This document shows positions 56,564 to 64,000 of a stretch of 64,000 bases of DNA, piece by piece. The position numbers and the translations under genes were made by a program. This stretch comes from Ferrovibrio sp. Its GTDB lineage: Bacteria > Pseudomonadota > Alphaproteobacteria > Ferrovibrionales > Ferrovibrionaceae. The notes beneath the pieces are model-generated. The model was not told where the DNA came from. It did not search any database and was given only the letters and a program-made list of their open reading frames with translations. Positions within the stretch are counted from its first letter, which is position 1. The number at the start of each line of letters is the position of its first letter. The stretch is from positions 372,001 through 436,000 of the forward strand of contig JAGOQS010000002.1 of NCBI GenBank assembly GCA_017991315.1. Reading direction: 5' to 3'.

Positions 56564-57613
56564 TTATACCGTGGCAATGGGAGTCACCGGCGAGCCGACC
56601 GCGCCGGTCAGCCGGAGCGGTGGCGCGGTAAGCAGGAAGCGACTGCGGCCCGCCGCCTTGAGGTAAGCGGCGAGTTCGGAGAGATACCAGATTTCGCCCA
56701 GCGGCACGCCGAGCTTGAACAGGCAATGCTCATGCAGCGGCAGCGCGGCGTGGCTTTCCTCGCCGCCCTCTTTGGAGGGCAGGCCCTCGACGGCATAATT
56801 GTCGGCGATCAATGCCGCGATGCCGCTGTCGGTGATCCAGTTCAGCAGCCGGGCGTCGCGGCCATCGATCACCGCATTGGAATTTTCCAGCCGTTGCCGG
56901 TCCGGCTTAGCCTGCATGCTCAGCAGCGTGTCGCCGAAGCCGGTATAAAGGCAGAGCATGTCGCCGCTCTCGACCATGACATTCTGCGCCTCGATGGCCC
57001 GCATCATGATGTCATAGCCGACCCATGTACGTGGCTGTCCCACCAGATCGAACAGGTTCACCAGCACGCCGCGCCCCTGCAGGCCATGGCGCGCGAAAGT
57101 CTCGATGCCGAGTGCCTTCACGCCGGATTGCTCGAAGCGGTCAGGGCGCCGCTCGCCCATTGCGCCCCGGTCGATGGCTTCCGGTATCTCCACGCCGCCG
57201 CGAAAGCCGTTGTAGAAACACGGCTCCGGCACACCATCGCCATCGGCATCGAACATCTGGCCGGCATGAGCGAAGCTGTCCCATTGCGTCGAGTATTGCA
57301 GGTAGATCAGCGCCAGATCGTCGCAGATCACATCGTTGTGGCGCACATCGTAGAGCGACAGGCGATGCACCATGTTGCCGACATCGCCGCGCGAGGTGGC
57401 AAAAAGCTGCGGTGGGTGGCGGCGCGGGTTGAGGATATTGCCGCCAGGATATTCCAGCGGCAGCGACAGGCAGAAACGCCGCCCTTCGCGCACCTCGGCG
57501 ATGCCCTGAAGTGTCTTTTCCGGTGTGATCAGGTTGAGCCGGCCGAGTTGATCGTCCGGGCCGAAATCGCCCCAGGTCGACCCTGCGGGCCGACGCTTCC
57601 AGCGCGGATTCAT
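56564..57613 (-). CDS. Cyclase-family protein (kynurenine-formamidase-like hydrolase)
   Basis: Metal-dependent hydrolase of the cyclase family (PF04199), 349 aa. The motif LQYSTQWDSFAHAGQMFDADGDG carries the Asp/His set expected to bind the metal. NLITPEKTLQGIAEVREGRRFCLSLPLEYPGG is the usual N-terminal signature of the larger subfamily, and GRGVLVNLFDL is in the middle. The substrate is unknown; kynurenine formamidase is a smaller relative. No kynurenine-pathway genes are adjacent. Confidence 0.83.
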   Translation of the reverse strand: MNPRWKRRPAGSTWGDFGPDDQLGRLNLITPEKTLQGIAEVREGRRFCLSLPLEYPGGNILNPRRHPPQLFATSRGDVGNMVHRLSLYDVRHNDVICDDLALIYLQYSTQWDSFAHAGQMFDADGDGVPEPCFYNGFRGGVEIPEAIDRGAMGERRPDRFEQSGVKALGIETFARHGLQGRGVLVNLFDLVGQPRTWVGYDIMMRAIEAQNVMVESGDMLCLYTGFGDTLLSMQAKPDRQRLENSNAVIDGRDARLLNWITDSGIAALIADNYAVEGLPSKEGGEESHAALPLHEHCLFKLGVPLGEIWYLSELAAYLKAAGRSRFLLTAPPLRLTGAVGSPVTPIATV

Positions 57614-57634
57614 GCCAGCCTCAGTTCGGGGGCG

Positions 57635-58177
57635 TCAATTCACAGCAGCAGCACGTTCCTGCATGGCGCCGACCGAGTAATGCTGCCAGCGCGCCTCCAC
57701 CGCCTCATGCAGTTCCGGCTTGAGGCCGGCGGCGAAGGCGGTTTCAGCGACCAGGAACATCGGGCCGATCAGCGCCTGCAGCAGATTGTCGGCCAGGGCC
57801 GGACGGCGGCCCTCGAAGGCATGGCCGACAAGCTGGAACACCCAGCCGCCGACAAAGGCGATGGCGAACACGCTCCAGCCCATCATGCTGCCCATCATGG
57901 CAATCTGATGCGCGGCAGTGAGCAGTGCCAGGCTGACCAGCAGCATGAGGAAGCCGAACAGGCGGTCGAGCCAGAGATAGAACACGCCAGTGACAGCCCA
58001 GAGCAGCACCGCGCCGGTGAGCGGCAGGCCCGCCACGCTACCAAGATTGATCCAGGCCAGCGGCACGAACAACGCAAAGACGATCGAGGGGATGCCGATG
58101 AAATGGGTGGCGCGGTTGCGCGCATCGCGGTGATAGGCGGAATACATTGCCATCTGCTCGACGAAGAACGGATTCAT
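57635..58177 (-). CDS. Mpo1-like (DUF962) membrane protein
   Basis: Protein of 180 aa with about four to five transmembrane helices. The N-terminal MAMYSAYHRDARNRATHFIGIPSI, the mid AHQIAMMG and the late VFQLVGHAFEGRRPAL contribute conserved histidines that match the iron-binding pattern of the DUF962/Mpo1 family. Yeast Mpo1 is an Fe(II) dioxygenase in 2-hydroxy fatty acid alpha-oxidation. The bacterial role is inferred from that. It is 21 nt upstream of the cyclase gene in the same direction. Confidence 0.82.
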   Translation of the reverse strand: MNPFFVEQMAMYSAYHRDARNRATHFIGIPSIVFALFVPLAWINLGSVAGLPLTGAVLLWAVTGVFYLWLDRLFGFLMLLVSLALLTAAHQIAMMGSMMGWSVFAIAFVGGWVFQLVGHAFEGRRPALADNLLQALIGPMFLVAETAFAAGLKPELHEAVEARWQHYSVGAMQERAAAVN

Positions 58178-58272
58178 CTGACTTCTCCCGGCTTAAGCTT
58201 TATGGCCCCTGCCGAGTCGGCGGCGCGGGCTTGTGTATAACTCAACCCTACTCTGCCGTTTTTGCCTGTCAA

Positions 58273-58295
58273 CCTGGGTTTTCCCCAGGCTTTTT
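58273..58295 (+). terminator. Rho-independent-type terminator upstream of the gcv promoter
   Basis: CCTGGG (58273-58278), a 5-nt loop, CCCAGG (58284-58289) and then CTTTTT. On the plus strand this is a short but canonical hairpin plus T tract. The nearest plus-strand gene upstream ends at 52924, so it may block antisense read-through into the gcv promoter. Confidence 0.5.
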
Positions 58296-58315
58296 GCGTT
58301 GCGGGGCGAAAGGGT

Positions 58316-58343
58316 TTGACTCGCTTGGCCGCCCGCCTATGCT
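58316..58343 (+). promoter_or_regulatory. Predicted gcv operon promoter
   Basis: TTGACT (58316-58321) and TATGCT (58338-58343) are 16 nt apart. Transcription would begin at about 58350, a few bases before the first riboswitch stem at 58358. Confidence 0.6.
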
Positions 58344-58357
58344 CGCCCCATCGCTCA

Positions 58358-58585
58358 GATCCCGTGGGAGAGCCGTCGGCGGCTCCAGCTACTGGAACCC
58401 GAGCCCGACGCGCCGAAGGAGCAACCGCCCCGGAAACTCTCAGGCCGAAGGACCGTGGGATCGTTGCGAGGCTCTGGAAAGCGGTGTCAGGCCCGGCCTG
58501 CCGCCCACCGACGGAGTAAGTCGCCTCCCGAAAGGACACCTGTCCTTACGGAAAGCCGACGAATCTCTCAGGTCCACGGACAGAG
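58358..58585 (+). ncRNA. Tandem glycine riboswitch
   Basis: Two glycine aptamers in series. Aptamer 1 (58358-58462) is closed by GATCCC / GGGATC and has the conserved GGAAACTCTCAGGC...GAAGGACCG core. Aptamer 2 (58472-58585) is closed by CTCTG / CAGAG and has CGACGAATCTCTCAGGTCCACGGACAG. A further hairpin ACGGG...CCCGT (about 58594-58609) precedes the gcvT start and may be the expression platform. Glycine binding normally turns on gcv genes. Confidence 0.93.
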
Positions 58586-58643
58586 GGGGCGCAGACGGGT
58601 GAAAGCCCGTTTGCCGTACCGACTCTTTGCTCCGTGAGGACCC

Positions 58644-59762
58644 GTGGCGACACCAGGCGCAGATTCACAAGACCTCAAGCTCACGCCGCTCAACGCGCTG
58701 CACAAGGAATTGGGCGGCAAGATGGTGCCCTTCGCCGGCTACGAGATGCCGGTGCAGTATCCCACCGGCATCCTCACCGAGCACAAGCATACGCGACAGC
58801 AAGCCGGCCTGTTCGACGTGTCGCATATGGGCCAGGTGCTGATCACCGGCGCGGACCCGGCGAAGTCGCTGGAGCGGCTGGTGCCCGGCGATCTGGTGGC
58901 GCTGGAAGTCGGCCGCATGCGCTACACCGTGTTCACCAACGATGCCGCCGGCATCCTGGATGACCTGATGGTGAACAAGCGGCCGAATGACCTGTTCGTC
59001 ATCGTCAACGCCGCCTGTAAGGAGCAGGACATCGCCCTGCTCAAAAGCGGCCTGCCCGATTGCACGGTGGAATACCTGGCCGATCAGGCCTTGCTGGCCC
59101 TGCAGGGGCCGCAGGCCGTGGCAGTGCTGGCCCGGCTCAACCCGACGGTCAGCGACCTGCAATTCGGCCAAGGCGCTGAGATGAAGCTCGGACCGCATGC
59201 CTGCTTCGTCACCCGCTCCGGCTATACCGGCGAGGATGGCTGCGAGATTTCGCTGGCCGCCCGTGAAGCCGAAGCCTTCGCGCGCTGGCTGCTGAGCCAG
59301 CCGGAAGTGAAGCCCATCGGCCTCGGTGCGCGTGACAGCCTGCGCCTCGAAGCCGGCCTCTGCCTCTATGGCCATGACATCGACACCACCACGACACCCA
59401 TCGAAGCCGGGCTGAACTGGACGATCTCGAAGCGCCGCCGCGCCGAGGGCGGCTTCCCTGGCGCCGCCGTAGTGCAGCAGCAACTCAGCAATGGCGTAAG
59501 CCGCAAACGCGTCGGCATCCAGCCGGAAGGCCGCGCCCCGGCCCGCGAGGGCACCGAGGTGCAGAACCTGGATGGCCGCAAGATCGGCATCGTCACCTCG
59601 GGCGGCTTCGGCCCCAGCGTCGATGCCCCGGTCGCCATGGGCTATGTCGAAACCGCCGCTGCCGCCGCCGGCACGCCGGTGCAGCTCATCGTGCGCGGCA
59701 AGCCGCTGCCGGCCAAGATCGTCACCCTTCCCTTCATCACCAAGCGTTACGCCAAAGCCTGA
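58644..59762 (+). CDS. gcvT: Glycine cleavage system T protein (aminomethyltransferase)
   Basis: T-protein moves the methylene group from lipoyl-bound aminomethyl on GcvH to tetrahydrofolate, releasing ammonia. The 372-aa protein begins at a GTG with GAGGA three nt upstream. It shows [31 protein letters not shown] with the catalytic-region Asp, [33 protein letters not shown] and the C-terminal domain with [12 protein letters not shown]. First gene of the operon. Confidence 0.97.
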   Translation: MATPGADSQDLKLTPLNALHKELGGKMVPFAGYEMPVQYPTGILTEHKHTRQQAGLFDVSHMGQVLITGADPAKSLERLVPGDLVALEVGRMRYTVFTNDAAGILDDLMVNKRPNDLFVIVNAACKEQDIALLKSGLPDCTVEYLADQALLALQGPQAVAVLARLNPTVSDLQFGQGAEMKLGPHACFVTRSGYTGEDGCEISLAAREAEAFARWLLSQPEVKPIGLGARDSLRLEAGLCLYGHDIDTTTTPIEAGLNWTISKRRRAEGGFPGAAVVQQQLSNGVSRKRVGIQPEGRAPAREGTEVQNLDGRKIGIVTSGGFGPSVDAPVAMGYVETAAAAAGTPVQLIVRGKPLPAKIVTLPFITKRYAKA

Positions 59763-59770
59763 GGAACCCC

Positions 59771-60145
59771 ATGCCCAATATTCGTTACTCCAAGGATCAT
59801 GAATGGATCGCCGTGGACGGCAACACCGGCACCGTGGGCATCACCGATTACGCCCAGAGCCAGCTCGGCGACGTGGTGTTCGTTGAACTGCCGCAGCCAG
59901 GCCGCAAGGTGGATGCCGGCGGCGAGATCGCCGTGGTCGAATCCGTGAAGGCGGCGAGCGAAATCTACGCACCCGTCGGCGGCACCATCACCGAGAATAA
60001 CAGCGCGCTGGAAGCCGATCCGGCGCTGGTGAATGCCGCCGCCGAAAGCGATGCCTGGTTCTTCAAGATGACCATCGCCAATCCGGCCGAACTGGATGCG
60101 CTGATGGACCGCGCCGCCTACGACGCCTATCTCGCCACGCTCTGA
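59771..60145 (+). CDS. gcvH: Glycine cleavage system H protein
   Basis: Lipoyl carrier of the glycine cleavage system, shuttling the aminomethyl group from P to T protein. At 124 aa it has normal length. The lipoylated Lys is in [15 protein letters not shown] at about residue 62. The start [36 protein letters not shown] is typical. It lies 8 nt after gcvT. Confidence 0.97.
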   Translation: MPNIRYSKDHEWIAVDGNTGTVGITDYAQSQLGDVVFVELPQPGRKVDAGGEIAVVESVKAASEIYAPVGGTITENNSALEADPALVNAAAESDAWFFKMTIANPAELDALMDRAAYDAYLATL

Positions 60146-60154
60146 GGTTCTGTC

Positions 60155-61495
60155 ATGCGTTACCTGGGTCAGACCGCCGCCGACCGCCAAGCCATGCTGG
60201 CGGCCATCGGCGTCAGCGATATCGATGCTCTGTTCAAGGATGTGCCACCGGAGGCACTGAATCCCGAGATCGACCTGCCGCCGCATCGCGGCGAGCTGGA
60301 AGTGGAGCGCCATATCGCGGCGCTGGCGGCGAGGAATCTCTCGCCCGCCGACGCGCCCTGCTTCCTTGGCGCCGGCGCCTATCGCCACCATATCCCGGCC
60401 GCCGCCGACCATCTGATCCAGCGCAGCGAATTCCTCACCTCCTACACGCCGTATCAGCCGGAAATCGCTCAAGGAACGCTGCAATATCTGTTTGAATTCC
60501 AGACCCAGGTGGCGCTGATCACCGGCATGGATGTGGCCAATGCCTCGCTCTACGACGGTGCCACTGCCTGCGGCGAGGCCGTGCTGATGGCGCAGCGCGT
60601 CACCAAGCGGCACAAGGCAGTGCTGTCCGGGGGCCTGCATCCGCATTACCGCGATGTCGTCACCACCCTGATGCGCCAGACCGACCAGCCCTTCGTCGCC
60701 GCGCCGATGGATGTGGCCGGCACGGAAGATCTGAGCACGCTGATCGACGACCAGACTGCCTGCGTGGTGGTGCAGAACCCGTCGCTGTTCGGCCATGTGC
60801 GCGACCTCACGGCGTTGTCCAAGGCCTGCCAGGCCAAGGGCGTGCTGCTGGTGGTGGCGGTAAGCGAAGTGGTGTCGCTGGGCCTGATCACGCCGCCGGG
60901 CGAGATGGGCGCTGACATTGTCGTCGCCGAGGGCCAGAGCATCGGCGTGCCGTTGAGCTTCGGTGGGCCGTATGTCGGCCTGTTCGCGGCAAAGGAAAAG
61001 TTCCTGCGCCAGATGCCGGGCCGGCTCTGTGGCGAGACCGTGGACCAGGACGGCAAGCGCGGCTTCGTGCTGACGCTTTCCGCCCGCGAGCAGCATATCC
61101 GCCGCGAGAAGGCGACCTCGAATATCTGCACCAACTCGGGCCTCTGCGCGCTCGCCTTCACCATCCATCTGAGCCTGCTCGGCGAGGCCGGGCTGGTGCG
61201 GCTGGCGGAGATCAATCATGGCAAGGCGGTCGAACTCGCCGAACGCCTGGATGGCCTCAAGGGCGCCAAAGTCGTGAACCAGGCTTTCTTCAACGAATTC
61301 ACCCTGCGCCTGCCGAAGCCGGCCAAGGAAGTTGTCGAGGCGCTGGCGGCCAAGGGCATCCTTGGCGGCGTGCCGGCCTCGCGCCTGTGGCCCGACGAGC
61401 CGGAAGCGGAAAACCTGCTGCTGCTCGCCGCCACCGAGACCAACACGGATGAGGATGTCGAGGCGCTGGTCGCCGCGCTCGAGGAGGTGCTGTGA
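60155..61495 (+). CDS. gcvPA: Glycine dehydrogenase (decarboxylating) subunit 1
   Basis: N-terminal half of the P protein in the split form, 446 aa. It shares the PLP-enzyme fold but lacks the PLP lysine, and pairs with GcvPB to decarboxylate glycine. Visible signatures are [49 protein letters not shown] and [23 protein letters not shown]. It overlaps gcvPB at TGATG. Confidence 0.96.
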   Translation: MRYLGQTAADRQAMLAAIGVSDIDALFKDVPPEALNPEIDLPPHRGELEVERHIAALAARNLSPADAPCFLGAGAYRHHIPAAADHLIQRSEFLTSYTPYQPEIAQGTLQYLFEFQTQVALITGMDVANASLYDGATACGEAVLMAQRVTKRHKAVLSGGLHPHYRDVVTTLMRQTDQPFVAAPMDVAGTEDLSTLIDDQTACVVVQNPSLFGHVRDLTALSKACQAKGVLLVVAVSEVVSLGLITPPGEMGADIVVAEGQSIGVPLSFGGPYVGLFAAKEKFLRQMPGRLCGETVDQDGKRGFVLTLSAREQHIRREKATSNICTNSGLCALAFTIHLSLLGEAGLVRLAEINHGKAVELAERLDGLKGAKVVNQAFFNEFTLRLPKPAKEVVEALAAKGILGGVPASRLWPDEPEAENLLLLAATETNTDEDVEALVAALEEVL

Positions 61496-63054
61496 TGCTG
61501 AACCGCCAGGGACGTCCCACCACCCCGAACGCCACCAGTGAAACCGCGCAGCTTGGCACCATTGGCGGTCATCGCGGCCTCGATCACGAAGAACCGCTGA
61601 TCTTCGAGCAGGGCGAGGAAGGCCGCTGCGGCGTCGATCTGCCGGAGCCGCCGGCTGTAACCCAGCGCCTTGGCGGCCTGCGCCGCAAGGGCGCGATTGG
61701 TTTGCCTGGCCTTTCCGAACCGCAGGTGATCCGCCATTTCGTGCGGCTCAGCCGCAAGAACTACGCCATCGACATGGGCGTGTTCCCGCTCGGCTCCTGC
61801 ACCATGAAGCACAATCCGCGCCTCAACGAGAAGCTGGCGCGCTGGAAAGGCCTCGGCGACCTGCATCCGATGCAGCCGGTGAGTACCGTGCAGGGTGCGC
61901 TGCAATTGATCGGTGAACTGGCCGACTGGCTGAAATGCCTCACCGGCATGCCGGCGGTGGCGATGAGCCCGGCTGCGGGCGCCCATGGCGAACTCTGCGG
62001 CCTTATGGCCATTCGCGCGGCGCTGATCGCGCGCGGCGATGCGCGCAAGCGGATCCTGGCGCCAGAGTCTGCCCATGGCACCAATCCGGCCACGGCGGCG
62101 ATGTGCGGCTATGAAGTCGATCCGATCCCGGCTACCGCCGATGGCCGCGTCGACCTGGAAGCGTTGAAGGCCAAGCTGGGGCCGGATGTGGCGGCGATCA
62201 TGCTGACCAATCCGAATACCTGCGGCCTGTTCGAGCGCGAGATCAAGCAGGTGGCCGACCTGATCCATGGCGTCGGCGGCTTCTTCTACTGCGACGGCGC
62301 CAATTTCAACGCCATCGTCGGCAAGGTGCGGCCGGGTGATCTTGGCATCGATGCCATGCATATCAACCTGCACAAGACCTTCTCGACACCGCATGGCGGT
62401 GGCGGTCCCGGCTCGGGCCCGGTGGTGCTGTCGAAAGCGCTGGCCGATTTCGTGCCGCTGCCCTACGTGATGCTGACCCAGGCCGGCTACAAGCTGGTGG
62501 AAATCGACATGAACGGCATGAGCTTTGGCCGCATGAAGGCGTTCCACGGCCAGATGGGCATGTTCATCCGCGCGCTGGCCTACATGCTCAGCCATGGCGG
62601 CGACGGCCTCAAGCGCGTGGCGGAAGATGCCGTGCTGGCGGCCAACTACGTGATGGCAACCTGCGGCGACGTGATGAGCCCGGCCTTCGAAGGCCCCTGC
62701 ATGCACGAAGCCCTGTTCGACGATGCCTTCCTGAAGGATACCGGCGTCACCACGCTGGATTTCGCCAAGGCGCTGATCGATGAGGGCTATCACCCGATGA
62801 CCGTCTACTTCCCGCTGGTGGTGCATGGCGCGCTGCTGGTGGAGCCGACGGAGAGCGAGAGCAAGGATGCGCTCGATCATTTCATCGGCGTGCTGCGCGG
62901 CCTCGCCGAACGCGCCCGCGCGGGCGGCAACGCGGAATACTTCCAGGGCGCACCGCGCCTCACCCCGCGCCGCCGCCTGGACGAAACCCAGGCCGCGCGC
63001 AAGCCGGTGCTGCGCTGGAAGCCGGCGCCGGACAGCAAGGCGGCGGCGGAGTAG
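61495..63054 (+). CDS. gcvPB: Glycine dehydrogenase (decarboxylating) subunit 2
   Basis: C-terminal, PLP-bearing half of the split P protein, 519 aa. The PLP-binding Lys is in DAMHINLHKTFSTPHGGGGPGSGP at about residue 290. Also visible are FPLGSCTMKHNPRLNE, SAHGTNPATAAMCGYEV and MLTNPNTCGLFE. I chose the ATG at 61495, seven nt after GAGGAGG; the GTG at 61492 is possible. It completes gcvTHP; the shared L protein (lpd) is elsewhere. Confidence 0.96.
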   Translation: MLNRQGRPTTPNATSETAQLGTIGGHRGLDHEEPLIFEQGEEGRCGVDLPEPPAVTQRLGGLRRKGAIGLPGLSEPQVIRHFVRLSRKNYAIDMGVFPLGSCTMKHNPRLNEKLARWKGLGDLHPMQPVSTVQGALQLIGELADWLKCLTGMPAVAMSPAAGAHGELCGLMAIRAALIARGDARKRILAPESAHGTNPATAAMCGYEVDPIPATADGRVDLEALKAKLGPDVAAIMLTNPNTCGLFEREIKQVADLIHGVGGFFYCDGANFNAIVGKVRPGDLGIDAMHINLHKTFSTPHGGGGPGSGPVVLSKALADFVPLPYVMLTQAGYKLVEIDMNGMSFGRMKAFHGQMGMFIRALAYMLSHGGDGLKRVAEDAVLAANYVMATCGDVMSPAFEGPCMHEALFDDAFLKDTGVTTLDFAKALIDEGYHPMTVYFPLVVHGALLVEPTESESKDALDHFIGVLRGLAERARAGGNAEYFQGAPRLTPRRRLDETQAARKPVLRWKPAPDSKAAAE

Positions 63055-63101
63055 CCTAAATCAGGAGAAAGCAGCGGGATACTTGGGGTAATTTATAGCC
63101 A

Positions 63102-63605
63102 ATGGCACACGATAGTCGTGCGATAGCGAACTTTCTGCTGGATGACGCAGACCAAAAAGGTCTGCGCCTTTCCAATCTTGTTATTTTGAAAATTCTGTAC
63201 TTCGCGCATGCTACGCATTTGCTTCAAAGCGATAAGCCGCTTTTGAAAGACGACTTTGAAGCTTGGGAACATGGCCCCGTTATCCGCGTTGTCTACGATA
63301 ATTTTAAAAACTGGAAAGATCAGCCTATTAGATCACGTGCAAACTGCATCAATTTCGATACTGGAGAAAATGAACCAGTCACTTACACATTAGATATTGA
63401 GGAGAGGGAATTCCTTCGGAAAATGCTCGATACTTACGTCAGAATTCCAGCATTTGTTCTTTCTGAAATGACTCATGAGCCAGGGGGGCCTTGGGACTAT
63501 GTGTGGAACCAACCTGACGGGAAGACCCATCTAGGTATGGTAATCACTGATTCTATCATTAAGGAGAAATTTATCCCCAGGACGGATCGCCATCGTCCCG
63601 TTTAA
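63102..63605 (+). CDS. Panacea-domain (DUF4065, SocA-like) protein
   Basis: Protein of 167 aa matching the Panacea/DUF4065 pattern: a helical start DSRAIANFLLDDADQKGLRLSNLVILKILYFAHATHLLQSDKPLLKDDFEAWEHGPVIRVVYDNF. The LxxLKILYFAH and FEAW-x-HGPV elements are the family hallmarks. Panacea domains act as antitoxins paired with diverse toxins; SocA of Caulobacter is a proteolytic adaptor for the toxin SocB. The gene is clearly more AT-rich than gcvPB, suggesting transfer. A second unrecognised gene follows 105 nt later. Confidence 0.85.
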   Translation: MAHDSRAIANFLLDDADQKGLRLSNLVILKILYFAHATHLLQSDKPLLKDDFEAWEHGPVIRVVYDNFKNWKDQPIRSRANCINFDTGENEPVTYTLDIEEREFLRKMLDTYVRIPAFVLSEMTHEPGGPWDYVWNQPDGKTHLGMVITDSIIKEKFIPRTDRHRPV

Positions 63606-63665
63606 TATCAATCACTTAAATAATTATTTTGTGTATTTACAACTATGACTCCACAAAATATCCCG

Positions 63666-63701
63666 ATCCAGCTATATTCATTATAGGAACAAAAGCTGGA
63701 T
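63666..63701. repeat. Inverted repeat upstream of the terminal gene
   Basis: ATCCAGCT (63666-63673) and AGCTGGAT (63694-63701) are perfect 8-bp arms around a 20-nt AT-rich loop, ending 9 nt before the ATG at 63711. It could be an operator or an RNA hairpin controlling translation of the downstream gene. Confidence 0.55.
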
Positions 63702-63710
63702 ATCCTTGAG

Positions 63711-64000
63711 ATGGCTGACATCAACATCCCACCAGATTTTGATTTGCCTCCGCTTATGAACAGAAACCTTCATTCCGCTAAAGTTGGCCTTGAAGGGTTC
63801 AATCTTAAGTCTCCCGGGCCATTTAACTATGACCCTACGCGAGATGGCTGCCACAACATCATGAGGGGCAGCTTTACTGAGGCGCAAATTCGCCACTTCT
63901 GTGATCAAATTCGTCCGCCGTCGGGTCAAAGCCCAAACTTTGCAGCCATGAAGTTGCTGCTGGGTTTGGATAAGCCGAAAGGATTGGTGGCCATCCCACT
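63711..64000 (+). CDS. Unrecognised gene after the Panacea gene (3' end outside window)
   Basis: An open frame of 96 codons runs from the ATG at 63711 to the window edge without a stop. It starts MADINIPPDFDLPPLMNRN and continues through FNLKSPGPFNYDPTRDGCHNI and FTEAQIRHFCDQIRPP. I recognise no family. It has no signal peptide and no membrane segment in the visible part, and its base composition is AT-rich like the Panacea gene. The ribosome site is weak (TTGAG). Position suggests a possible toxin partner or phage-type gene, but this is inference. A shorter antisense frame over the same stretch is less convincing. Confidence 0.5.
   Translation, partial: MADINIPPDFDLPPLMNRNLHSAKVGLEGFNLKSPGPFNYDPTRDGCHNIMRGSFTEAQIRHFCDQIRPPSGQSPNFAAMKLLLGLDKPKGLVAIP

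Noticed and set aside
63681-63929. An 82-codon minus-strand frame near the window end
   Set aside because: It overlaps the open plus-strand frame from 63711, is very basic and has no convincing start context. The plus-strand reading is preferred, though not strongly.

Overview
The window is a dense, GC-rich bacterial chromosome segment that reads as Alphaproteobacteria, probably Rhodospirillales-like. I base that on an uninterrupted dcw cluster, a 41-residue L36, a type A RNase P RNA, a BamF/DUF3035-type lipoprotein, a MutL carrying the endonuclease motif, a CtrA-type site and split GcvPA/GcvPB. The genus is not determined. No rRNA, tRNA, CRISPR array, insertion sequence or complete prophage was seen.

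Region 1 (1-18230, minus strand) is the division and cell-wall cluster: mraZ, rsmH, ftsL, ftsI, murE, murF, mraY, murD, ftsW, murG, murC, murB, ddl, ftsQ, ftsA and a 3'-truncated ftsZ. Most junctions overlap by 1-14 nt, so the genes are probably translationally coupled. Upstream of mraZ a sigma70-like promoter lies inside four TGGG boxes spaced exactly 10 bp apart, the classic MraZ autorepression layout. MurE has the DNPR motif, so the peptidoglycan is meso-DAP type.

Region 2 (18270-26662) holds a secreted beta-trefoil-like protein, rnpB with a well-placed promoter, a cytoplasmic AmpD-type amidase, a DMT transporter, a MarR-like regulator next to a 1213-aa fused 5-oxoprolinase/hydantoinase (with a 19-bp palindrome between them), and a predicted outer-membrane barrel.

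Region 3 (26850-40842) holds aidB, mutL, an inactive/active pair of M16 peptidases, a BamF-like lipoprotein, an orphan PAS histidine kinase, lspA, ileS, ribF and a MaoC-type hydratase. Seventeen-bp tandem repeats follow ribF.

Region 4 (40982-46086) holds a HAD phosphatase, a degenerate EAL protein divergent from an exported glutathione peroxidase with a CtrA-type TTAA-N7-TTAAC site between them, rlmJ, an NTF2-like protein with an acidic tail, a low-molecular-weight phosphatase and a small secreted protein. Two copies of a double-hairpin repeat separate convergent genes.

Region 5 (46087-58177) holds the glycolate oxidase genes glcF, glcE and glcD behind an FCD/GntR regulator with a palindromic operator, then rpmJ, a methyltransferase, a ThDP enzyme, a chemoreceptor, a cyclase-family hydrolase and an Mpo1-like membrane protein.

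Region 6 (58273-63054) is the glycine cleavage operon gcvT-gcvH-gcvPA-gcvPB behind a tandem glycine riboswitch. Region 7 (63102-64000) is visibly more AT-rich: a Panacea (DUF4065) protein followed by an unrecognised gene that runs off the window. It is the best candidate here for an acquired, poorly described module, possibly toxin-antitoxin or phage-related.
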